This document shows, piece by piece, positions 57,571-64,000 of a DNA stretch of 64,000 bases. Numbering within the stretch: position 1 is the stretch's first letter; the number at the start of each line of letters is the position of its first letter. A program made the position numbers and the translations under genes. Source of the DNA: Camelimonas fluminis. GTDB taxonomy: Bacteria > Pseudomonadota > Alphaproteobacteria > Rhizobiales > Beijerinckiaceae. The stretch is taken from NCBI RefSeq assembly GCF_014656355.1, contig NZ_BNCG01000006.1:97180-161179 (forward strand), read 5' to 3'. The notes beneath the pieces were generated by a model. It saw only the letters and a program-made list of their open reading frames with translations, was not told the DNA's origin and ran no database searches.

Positions 57571-58440
57571 ATGTTCACTTCGGCGCTCACTTCGGGGTTT
57601 GGTCGGGCTTCGGGCCAGGCGCGCAGTCTGGCGTTTGGCCTTGCCGCGGGCTGTCTCGCCAGCATGGCGCCGGCGCTGGCGGCGGATATGCTGCCCGATC
57701 TTCCGCCAATGGAGCCGGAAAAGCCGCTGGTTGCTGGCGGCGGCTGGTATCTGCGCGGCGACGTAGGGGTGGGGCTCGGCCTGCGAGGCTCCCGCAACGC
57801 GATTCCTCTGGCTTACGCCGCGCCCGGCGGCGCGACTCCTGTCGATGCGGCCATCGCGCGCGCGCGCATTGATCATGGCTGGTCGGCTGGCGGCGGTGTC
57901 GGCTACCGCATCGGGCCGTCCCTGCGCGTTGACGTGACGGCCACGGCCCTGTCCGGCGTGCGGCTGCACGGCGCCGGCGTTGACAGCGCCTTTGCTTCCG
58001 GCGCCAGCCAGTCGGTCGGCTATTACAGCGCCGGAACCCGCTCCAACGTCGCCCTGGCCAATGTCTACTGGGACATCCTGAACTGGAACGGCCTGACGCC
58101 CTATGTGGGCGCTGGCGTCGGCGTGGCCTGGAACCGCCTCTACAAGGTCGGCCGTTTCGAGCAGGCGCAGCCGCTGGCCCCGGCGACAGACATCATTGCT
58201 GCGCGCCATGGCTCGCACGCCAGCGCCGCCTTCGCGCTGTACGCCGGCGTCGCCTATGAGATCGCCCCCGGCGTCTCGGCTGATCTTGGCTACCGCTACA
58301 TGCGGCTGGGCAACGCCAACAGCGGCCGCGCCATCTGCGACGACGGTTTCGCCTGCCTCGCCGCCACGCCGCTGCGCGTCAAGACGCTGGAAAGCCATGA
58401 GGTGACCCTTGGCGTGCGGTGGGAGTTGGGGGCGCTGTAA
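57571..58440 (+). CDS. Outer-membrane beta-barrel protein
   Basis: Product of 289 residues. A signal peptide (FGLAAGCLASMAPALA-A) is followed by a short PDLPPMEPEKP linker and then alternating aromatic strands of a small barrel (GGWYLRGDVGVGLGLRGS, GWSAGGGVGYRIGPSLRVDVTATAL, NVYWDILNWNGLTPYVGAGVGVAWN, SADLGYRYMRLG). It ends in HEVTLGVRWELGAL, not in the usual terminal Phe. It is similar in design to Hyphomicrobiales porin-family/Omp25-like proteins. The gene is alone, with a hairpin and a CtrA-type box upstream. Ligand or function unknown. Confidence 0.85.
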   Translation: MFTSALTSGFGRASGQARSLAFGLAAGCLASMAPALAADMLPDLPPMEPEKPLVAGGGWYLRGDVGVGLGLRGSRNAIPLAYAAPGGATPVDAAIARARIDHGWSAGGGVGYRIGPSLRVDVTATALSGVRLHGAGVDSAFASGASQSVGYYSAGTRSNVALANVYWDILNWNGLTPYVGAGVGVAWNRLYKVGRFEQAQPLAPATDIIAARHGSHASAAFALYAGVAYEIAPGVSADLGYRYMRLGNANSGRAICDDGFACLAATPLRVKTLESHEVTLGVRWELGAL

Positions 58441-58508
58441 AGGCGTATACCGAAACGTACGTTGTGGCGTCCGCGCGGCTGCGCGCGCCGCCCGTCAGCC
58501 CTGGCCTC

Positions 58509-58530
58509 ATGAGCTCACAATGAGCTCACA
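58509..58530. repeat. Tandem 11-bp direct repeat
   Basis: ATGAGCTCACA occurs twice back to back without mismatch. Flanking CCTCATGA (58505-58512) and TCATGAGG (58541-58548) form an inverted repeat around it. Confidence 0.95.
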
Positions 58531-58541
58531 TGGGGCTTTTT
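58523..58541 (+). terminator. Weak terminator of the outer-membrane protein gene
   Basis: A 5-bp stem AGCTC / GGGCT (one G-U pair) followed by TTTTT, 80 bases past the stop and overlapping the second 11-bp repeat. Weak on structure alone. Confidence 0.3.
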
Positions 58542-58923
58542 CATGAGGGGCTGGCGCGGCCCGTTCTGTCATGATGCGCGCCACACGTCTGGCGAACCTC
58601 GCGGAGTGTGGACGTTGGCCTGGATTGGCCGCGCGCCGGCGGACAGACAAACGGCGTCCCGCTCCGGGTTCGCTGTGTCGCCAATCAGTAATATTCCACC
58701 ATATCAAATAATGTATGATTGCTGTTATCCATTGGTGGCCTGCCGGCAGGGCGGTTGAAAAATCCCGACCGTCGTTCGCGGGACCTGGCATTGAATTTCG
58801 CCAATACAAAAATTCGACATAATTACAGAATGTAAGAAAAGCTTATTTCGGCGCGAATACAATTACGTCGCCGCCGTTATATGAATTTATCGTTTATATT
58901 CATTCATATTGATAAGTGGTCAT

Positions 58924-60192
58924 ATGCGATTCATCGGTTCGGCCGTCCGGTATTGCGCCATGCCGTCCGTGCGTCTGGCGGCGTGTGTCGGCGTCATCAT
59001 GTACCTGTCCTATGCCTGGGGGCACGCGGCGTGGAGCAATCTGGCGCTGGTGAGCGTTTCGGTGATCGTGTGCCTGCTGCTTCCTGCTTACTCGCGCGTA
59101 AGCAACCGGGTGGAAGAACTGGTCAATCATCGCTGGGCGGTTGTTACGTTCGGCCGTCTCGGCAGATTTGCGGCGCAGTATCTGTTTAACGTGGCGGTGT
59201 TTGGCGCTTTTCTGGCTGGCGGCGTTGTTCCCGACGCCGGGTTCCGCGGGCTGGGCGGCGTTGCAGGCGCGGCGCTGCTGACCACGCTTGCCTCCCAGGG
59301 CGTGCAATACATGGCGCTGGCGCTCTACAATCGCGGCGTCGGCGATCAGAACCGCAATGTGCTGGCCGCGCTGTCCATCAATATCGTCGCGACGGCGTTA
59401 TCGACCACCGGAGCGCCGCTGTTCCGTCACGTGATGGTGATCATGGGGTGCGGGTTTGGCGGGCTGGTTTTCGGACTTGGCGTCCTGTCGGACCTCCGGG
59501 GCCACTGGTTTCCGCGTCGCGGGATCGGCGTCTTTTTCGGCACGTTCAACCCGTTTCATGTCACGCATGTCGACATCATTCGTCAGGCGCTGGACGGGCG
59601 CGGCCTGGCGAAAGTCATTGTTCACCCGACAGTGGTTCCGAGACTCCATGCCCGGGCGCTGGAAAAGGGCGAAATCGCCATCATCGGCAATGACGGCGGC
59701 CTTGATGTCATGGAGCGGACAGCGAAGGCCGACGCGCATGTCAATTATTTCCCCACCGGCAAACGGTTTTATCCGCCGCAGACCCGGCGCGCGCTGATCG
59801 CGATTGCCCTGGCCGAGGCCGGGCTGGCCGGCAGGGTCGAGGTGCTGTGGCTGCCGGAGGTGTATCGGGATCATGGCTTTCATGGCGTGATCGCCCGCAT
59901 TCGCAAGCTGCACCCCGGCGTCCCGCTGCACGGGCTGCACGGCAGCGATCTGGGCGGCATGTGGGTGCGGAGCATCTATGATGAATGCGGCTGGATCTAT
60001 CCCATGCCGGTGCGCCGGCGGAACAACGTTTCGGCGACGGCGATCCGCAACGGCGCGGCTGGCATGACGACGCCGGTCGTTGGCGAAGTCATCGCCCGTC
60101 TGCGCGAGGGCGTCGCCAGCTTCGCCACTGCTGGCGTGACGTTCCAGAACAGCAACGGCCTGTTGAGCGTGAGGGACAGGCATGATGCGTGA
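58924..60192 (+). CDS. Membrane-anchored cytidylyltransferase-fold protein (fusion)
   Basis: Product of 422 residues with two clear halves. Residues 1-195 hold about six hydrophobic segments (17-33, 40-54, 85-103, 110-133, 147-163, 168-189). Residues 201-398 resemble a NadD/cytidylyltransferase fold: GVFFGTFNPFHVTHVDIIRQAL at the first strand and loop, and NVSATAIRNGA at the position of the ISxTxIR motif. The usual HxGH is HVTH here (212-215), keeping both histidines. The substrate is unknown. The ATG at 58924 is used; a TTG 15 bases earlier is possible. The downstream GNAT gene overlaps it by 11 bases. I do not recognise a characterised protein with this architecture. Confidence 0.75.
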   Translation: MRFIGSAVRYCAMPSVRLAACVGVIMYLSYAWGHAAWSNLALVSVSVIVCLLLPAYSRVSNRVEELVNHRWAVVTFGRLGRFAAQYLFNVAVFGAFLAGGVVPDAGFRGLGGVAGAALLTTLASQGVQYMALALYNRGVGDQNRNVLAALSINIVATALSTTGAPLFRHVMVIMGCGFGGLVFGLGVLSDLRGHWFPRRGIGVFFGTFNPFHVTHVDIIRQALDGRGLAKVIVHPTVVPRLHARALEKGEIAIIGNDGGLDVMERTAKADAHVNYFPTGKRFYPPQTRRALIAIALAEAGLAGRVEVLWLPEVYRDHGFHGVIARIRKLHPGVPLHGLHGSDLGGMWVRSIYDECGWIYPMPVRRRNNVSATAIRNGAAGMTTPVVGEVIARLREGVASFATAGVTFQNSNGLLSVRDRHDA

Positions 60193-60766
60193 AAACAGCG
60201 GGTTCTCCCTGAAGATTGCGTCGTCGTTCGAAGACTACATGAAGGTGGTCGCCGTCAGGTCCATTGTCTATCTGGCCGGGCAGGCATGTCCATGGAGCGA
60301 AGAGTTCGATGGCAATGACCACGCGGCGACGCAGATTCTCGGCCTGCTTGACGGCGAGCCGGTGGCGACGGCGCGTATCCGCTGGTTCGCCGGGTTCGCC
60401 AAGCTGGAGCGCCTGGCGTTGCGGCCGGAGGCGCGAGGAAGCGGCCATGGCGACGATCTGCTGCGCTTCATGATCGCTATCAGCCAGCGCAAGGGGTTTT
60501 CCTGCCTGTATCTGCACGCTCAGGCCGGCCTCGTTCATTTCTACCGCGCCCATGGTTTCGTTCCGCACGGCGCACCCTTCACTTTTTCCGGCTACCATTA
60601 TGTGGAGATGAAAGCGGTGCTGCCCCCCAGACCGGATGAATTGCGCCTCGACGACGGCCCGCACGTGCTCAACCGGCCGGAAGGCGACTGGAACCGCCCC
60701 GGCGTTCTGGAGATCTCGGCCGGCCGTCCGCCGGCGCCGCGCCAGCCAGACAAGCCGCGCGCCTGA
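60182..60766 (+). CDS. GNAT-family N-acetyltransferase
   Basis: Product of 194 residues. [33 protein letters not shown] is the N-terminal strand-helix part, [35 protein letters not shown] contains the acetyl-CoA pyrophosphate loop (a variant R/Q-x-x-G-x-G/A), and [20 protein letters not shown] is the final GNAT motif. The C-terminal 45 residues ([21 protein letters not shown]) extend beyond the domain. The ATG at 60182 with GAGGGA upstream lies inside the preceding gene, so the two are coupled. It probably acetylates the product or partner of the membrane nucleotidyltransferase, an inference from the overlap. Confidence 0.85.
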   Translation: MMRENSGFSLKIASSFEDYMKVVAVRSIVYLAGQACPWSEEFDGNDHAATQILGLLDGEPVATARIRWFAGFAKLERLALRPEARGSGHGDDLLRFMIAISQRKGFSCLYLHAQAGLVHFYRAHGFVPHGAPFTFSGYHYVEMKAVLPPRPDELRLDDGPHVLNRPEGDWNRPGVLEISAGRPPAPRQPDKPRA

Positions 60767-60842
60767 TCCCGAGCCCGGCGTCACGCTGCCCGTTGTCGGG
60801 TTCCGGTGGATTCCGCTTGCGCGCCCTTCTCATCAGGCGTAC

Positions 60843-60880
60843 GCCCGTTGGCGGGACACTTCCCCCCAACGGGAAGCGCC
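60843..60880 (+). promoter_or_regulatory. serC leader-like RNA hairpin
   Basis: 8-bp stem (CCCGTTGG at 60844-60851, CCAACGGG at 60866-60873), extended inside by GGG/CCC, sits 20-30 bases before the serC start. Its location and hairpin resemble the alphaproteobacterial serC RNA motif, a cis-regulatory leader of serC-serA operons. The assignment rests on position and structure, not on a covariance search. Confidence 0.5.
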
Positions 60881-60900
60881 CATCTGTGAGGATGGATGAT

Positions 60901-62061
60901 ATGACGACAAAGCCCGCCACCCGGCCCGCACGGCCGGAGTTTTCGTCTGGCCCGTGCGCCAAGCGTCCCGGCTGGAGCCTGGAAGGGCTCGCCGACACGC
61001 CGTTTGGCCGCTCGCATCGCGCCAAGGTCGGCAAGGACAAGTTGAAGCTTGCCATCGACCTGACCCGCGAGGTGCTGGAGGTTCCCGCCGATTACCGCAT
61101 CGGCATTGTGCCGGCCTCCGACACCGGCGCCGTCGAGATGGCGCTGTGGTCGTTGCTGGGCGCTCGCCCGGTCGACATGCTGGCCTGGGAAAGCTTCGGC
61201 GAGGGTTGGGTCACCGACGTCGTCAAGCAGCTCAAGCTTGATGCGCGCATTTTTAACGCCCCTTACGGCGAACTGCCCGACTTCGCCCAGGTCGACGTCG
61301 CCAATCGCGACGTGGTGTTCACCTGGAATGGCACCACTTCCGGCGTTCGCGTCGCCAATGCGGACTGGATTCCGGCTGACCGCCAGGGCCTGACCATCTG
61401 CGACGCCACCTCGGCCGCCTTCGCCCAGCGCCTCGACTTCAGCAAGCTCGACGTCGTCACCTTCTCCTGGCAGAAGGTGCTGGGCGGCGAGGGCGCGCAC
61501 GGCATGCTGATCCTGTCGCCGCGCGCCGTGGAGCGACTGGAGAGCTATACGCCGGCGTGGCCCATGCCGAAGATCTTCCGCATGACCTCGAAGGGCAAGA
61601 TTTCGGAAGGCATCTTCAAGGGCGAGACCATCAACACGCCGTCGATGCTGTGCGTCGAGGATTATATCGACGCCCTGCAATGGGCGAAGGCTGTGGGCGG
61701 CCTCGACGGCCTCGTCGGCCGCGCTGACGCCAACGCCAAGACGCTGAACGACTGGATCGATAGCCGCGACTGGATCGCCAATCTGGCGGTGAAGCCGGAG
61801 ACCCGCTCGAACACCAGCGTCTGCCTGGTGATCTCCGATGCGGACGTGCTGGCGAAGGGCGCCGAGGCTGGCGCCGCCGTGGCCAAGGGCATCGCCTCCC
61901 GGCTTGAGGCCGAGGGCGTGGCCTATGACATCGGCTCTTATCGCGACGCCCCTCCTGGCCTGCGCATCTGGTGCGGCGCCACGGTGGAGGCTGCCGATGT
62001 GGCGGCCCTGACCCAGTGGCTCGACTGGGCCTTCGCTGAGGAAAAAGCGAAGCTCGGCTGA
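60901..62061 (+). CDS. serC: Phosphoserine aminotransferase
   Basis: PLP enzyme of 386 residues converting 3-phosphohydroxypyruvate to phosphoserine (also used in pyridoxine synthesis). [14 protein letters not shown] is the alphaproteobacterial SerC opening, [20 protein letters not shown] the PLP phosphate region, and [16 protein letters not shown] contains the Schiff-base lysine. GAGGA is 8-9 bases before ATG 60901; upstream in-frame codons are excluded. It is followed by serA. Confidence 0.95.
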   Translation: MTTKPATRPARPEFSSGPCAKRPGWSLEGLADTPFGRSHRAKVGKDKLKLAIDLTREVLEVPADYRIGIVPASDTGAVEMALWSLLGARPVDMLAWESFGEGWVTDVVKQLKLDARIFNAPYGELPDFAQVDVANRDVVFTWNGTTSGVRVANADWIPADRQGLTICDATSAAFAQRLDFSKLDVVTFSWQKVLGGEGAHGMLILSPRAVERLESYTPAWPMPKIFRMTSKGKISEGIFKGETINTPSMLCVEDYIDALQWAKAVGGLDGLVGRADANAKTLNDWIDSRDWIANLAVKPETRSNTSVCLVISDADVLAKGAEAGAAVAKGIASRLEAEGVAYDIGSYRDAPPGLRIWCGATVEAADVAALTQWLDWAFAEEKAKLG

Positions 62062-62265
62062 TGCGCTTTTCGTGAAGATGCTCCAGGGCAAATCTCTCAA
62101 GTGTGGATTTTGCTCTGGATCCGGCTTTTCACGGCGCGGGAGCCGCTCCCGCGTCGCCATGGTCGCCGCAACCAGAACGGCGGCCGCTTCTCCCGATATA
62201 ACCGCGCCGCTGCCGGCAGCGTTTGTCCCGGCCGTGCGCGACGATGATCCCATGAAGGTGATCTC

Positions 62266-63864
62266 ATGACCGCCAGAGCGCCCCGCGTCCTGATTTCGGA
62301 CGCCCTTTCTCCCGCTGCTGTCCAGATTTTCCGCGATCGCGGCGTCGACGTGGATTTCCAGCCAGACCTTGGCAAGGACAAGGACAAGCTCGCCGCCATT
62401 ATCGGCGACTACGATGGCCTCGCCATTCGCTCCGCCACCAAGGTGACGGCGAAAATTCTTGAGAACGCGAAGAACCTCAAGGTGATCGGTCGCGCCGGCA
62501 TCGGCGTCGACAACGTCGACATTCCGGCTGCGTCGTCGCGCGGCGTCATCGTGATGAACACGCCGTTCGGCAATTCCATCACCACCGCCGAGCACGCCAT
62601 CGCCCTGATGTTCGCGCTGGCGCGTGAGATCCCTGCCGCTGACGCCTCCACCCAGGCCGGCAAATGGGAGAAGAACCGCTTCATGGGCGTCGAGATCACC
62701 GGCAAGACGCTGGGCGTGATCGGCTGCGGGAATATCGGCGCCATCGTCGCCGAACGCGGCGTCGGCCTGCGCATGAAGGTGATCGCATACGATCCGTTCC
62801 TGTCGCCCGAACGGGCTCTGGATCTCGGCGTGGAGAAGGTGGAGCTGGACGAACTGCTGCAGCGGGCTGACTTCATCACCCTGCACACGCCGCTCACCGA
62901 CAAGACCCGCAACATCCTGTCGGCCGAATCCCTCGCGAAGGCAAAGAAGGGCGTGCGCATCATCAACTGCGCCCGCGGCGGCCTGGTGGATGAGGCGGCC
63001 CTGCGCGCCGCCCTCGACAGCGGCCACGTGGCTGGCGCCGCCTTTGACGTGTTCGTTGAGGAGCCGGCAAAGGACAACGTGCTGTTCGGCCATCCGAACG
63101 TGGTGTGCACGCCGCACCTCGGCGCCGCCACCACCGAAGCCCAGGAAAACGTCGCCCTGCAGGTGGCCGAGCAGATGTCCGACTATCTGCTGCGCGGCGC
63201 CATCCAGAACGCCGTCAATTTCCCGTCGATCACCGCCGAGGAAGCGCCAAAGCTGAAGCCGTTCATCGAGCTCGCCGAGAAGCTGGGCTCCTTCGCCGGC
63301 CAGCTCACCGAAACCGGCCTGAAAAGCGTGCACATCACCTATGAAGGCGCCGTGGCCGGGCTGAAGGTGAAGGCGCTCACCGCCTCCGCCATCGCCGGCC
63401 TGCTGCGGCCGATGCTGCAGGACGTCAATGTGGTGTCGGCGCCCTCCATCGCCCGCGAGCGCGGCGTGGTGATTGAGGAGACGATCCGTGAGGCGGAAGG
63501 CGAGTACGACGCGCTGATCACCCTCTCGGTGACCACGGACACCCAGACCCGGTCCGTCGCCGGCACGGTGTTCGCAGGCGGACGTCCGCGCATCGTCGCC
63601 ATCAAGGAGATCAAGGTGGACGCCGAGCTGGCGCCGTCGATGCTTTACGTGTCCAATGAGGACAAGCCAGGCTTCATTGGCCGGTTCGCCAGCATCCTTG
63701 GCGAGGCGGGCGTCAATATCGCCACCTTCGCCCTCGGCCGCGACCGGCCCGGCGGTTCGGCTATCGCTCTGGTCGAGGTCGATGGCGTCGTGCCGGAGAA
63801 GGCGATTGCGGCGGTGAAGGACATTGCGGGCGTCAAGCAGGTGAAGTCGCTCAACTTCGCGTAA
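62266..63864 (+). CDS. serA: D-3-phosphoglycerate dehydrogenase
   Basis: First enzyme of serine synthesis, 532 residues, long form. It has an NAD-dependent D-2-hydroxyacid dehydrogenase core (RAGIGVDNVDIPAASSRGV, TLGVIGCGNIGAIVAERG, NCARGGLVDEAAL, catalytic VVCTPHLGAAT), an intervening allosteric substrate-binding domain (about 320-450) and a C-terminal ACT domain (MLYVSNEDKPGFIGRFASILGEAGVNIATF) for serine feedback. AAGGTGA precedes ATG 62266. It lies 204 bases behind serC, probably in one operon. Confidence 0.97.
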   Translation: MTARAPRVLISDALSPAAVQIFRDRGVDVDFQPDLGKDKDKLAAIIGDYDGLAIRSATKVTAKILENAKNLKVIGRAGIGVDNVDIPAASSRGVIVMNTPFGNSITTAEHAIALMFALAREIPAADASTQAGKWEKNRFMGVEITGKTLGVIGCGNIGAIVAERGVGLRMKVIAYDPFLSPERALDLGVEKVELDELLQRADFITLHTPLTDKTRNILSAESLAKAKKGVRIINCARGGLVDEAALRAALDSGHVAGAAFDVFVEEPAKDNVLFGHPNVVCTPHLGAATTEAQENVALQVAEQMSDYLLRGAIQNAVNFPSITAEEAPKLKPFIELAEKLGSFAGQLTETGLKSVHITYEGAVAGLKVKALTASAIAGLLRPMLQDVNVVSAPSIARERGVVIEETIREAEGEYDALITLSVTTDTQTRSVAGTVFAGGRPRIVAIKEIKVDAELAPSMLYVSNEDKPGFIGRFASILGEAGVNIATFALGRDRPGGSAIALVEVDGVVPEKAIAAVKDIAGVKQVKSLNFA

Positions 63865-63921
63865 ACAGGCCGCCGGACGGCGATGATCTGGTGATCGTCG
63901 TCATGACGCCCTGAATTTGTC

Positions 63922-63953
63922 GCCGCCGCAACCGGATTGCGGCGGCATTTTTT
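63922..63953 (+). terminator. serA intrinsic terminator
   Basis: 10-bp stem (GCCGCCGCAA / TTGCGGCGGC) with a 5-nt loop, then A and six T, about 58 bases past serA. The last 47 bases of the window after it show no complete feature. Confidence 0.93.
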
Positions 63954-64000
63954 ATGAATACACGATCAAAATATCTGCGGTTCAGGTTTCTGCATCAGGA

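Larger units (their letters stand above)
58441..58923. other. AT-rich spacer with tandem repeats
   Basis: About 480 bases with no supported gene. The left part holds a tandem 11-bp repeat (58509-58530) and a short hairpin. The right 120 bases (58801-58920) are about two-thirds A+T, in a window of roughly one-third A+T. The promoter of the fused membrane nucleotidyltransferase operon must be here. Confidence 0.7.

Noticed and set aside
58507-58809. Minus-strand 100-codon frame in the AT-rich spacer
   Set aside because: Starts within the spacer, Arg-rich end, no ribosome site or homology; probably chance.
60781-63333. An 850-codon minus-strand frame opposite serC and serA
   Set aside because: Antisense shadow of two well-supported genes; composition is the reverse image of their codon bias.

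Overview
The window is chromosomal DNA of a GC-rich alphaproteobacterium, almost certainly of the order Hyphomicrobiales (Rhizobiales). Three things point there: lineage-typical genes (TrcR/DUF1013, RcdA/DUF1465, DUF1192, DUF4164, a long-form SerA with an alphaproteobacterial-type SerC), a recognisable alphaproteobacterial 6S RNA between zapA and the 5-formyl-THF cyclo-ligase gene, and an alphaproteobacterial LexA box (GTTC-N7-GTTC) in front of ruvCAB. Family-level placement (Beijerinckiaceae/Chelatococcaceae-like) is only a guess. No insertion sequence, prophage, CRISPR array, tRNA or rRNA was recognised. Most of the sequence is core genome.

Layout. 1-5.3 kb: TPR lipoprotein, rpsU, a hexapeptide acetyltransferase, purEK and two small DUF465 proteins facing each other across a palindrome. 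5.5-14.3 kb: accessory metabolism, with two divergent acyl-CoA ligases (one a propionyl-CoA synthetase), an aldo/keto reductase, an Rrf2 regulator with a thioredoxin-reductase-like flavoprotein, the cell-cycle regulator TrcR and a quinone oxidoreductase. 14.4-21.2 kb: DUF1192, an isomerase with an internal 33-bp tandem repeat, rpsA-sppA-ihfB-lapA, rcdA with a CtrA-type box, and rpmE. 21.5-28.8 kb: an ABC exporter, a MotA/ExbB-like plus OmpA-domain stator-like pair, suhB, a Sel1-repeat protein and a divergent thiE homologue.

29.7-36.0 kb: central carbon genes, all on the minus strand (tkt, gapA, a small coiled-coil membrane protein, pgk, class I fba). 36.3-39.0 kb: DUF4164, zapA, 6S RNA, 5-formyl-THF cyclo-ligase and a YmdB-like phosphodiesterase. 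39.2-44.2 kb: dps with an abutting interspersed palindromic repeat, yebC, SOS-controlled ruvCAB, and ybgC. 44.3-53.2 kb: a likely outer-membrane-protein remnant, an orphan branched-chain-amino-acid-type binding protein, then tolQRAB-pal-cpoB and tilS. 53.4-57.2 kb: ftsH and glmM.

57.2-60.8 kb is the most unusual stretch. An outer-membrane beta-barrel gene lies behind a perfect 19-bp inverted repeat and a CtrA-type box. An AT-rich spacer with a tandem 11-bp repeat follows, and then a two-gene operon: a membrane protein fused to a cytidylyltransferase-fold domain, overlapping a GNAT acetyltransferase. I could not assign this pair to a described pathway, so it is the best candidate here for something new. 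The window closes with serC (behind a serC-leader-like hairpin) and serA plus its terminator.
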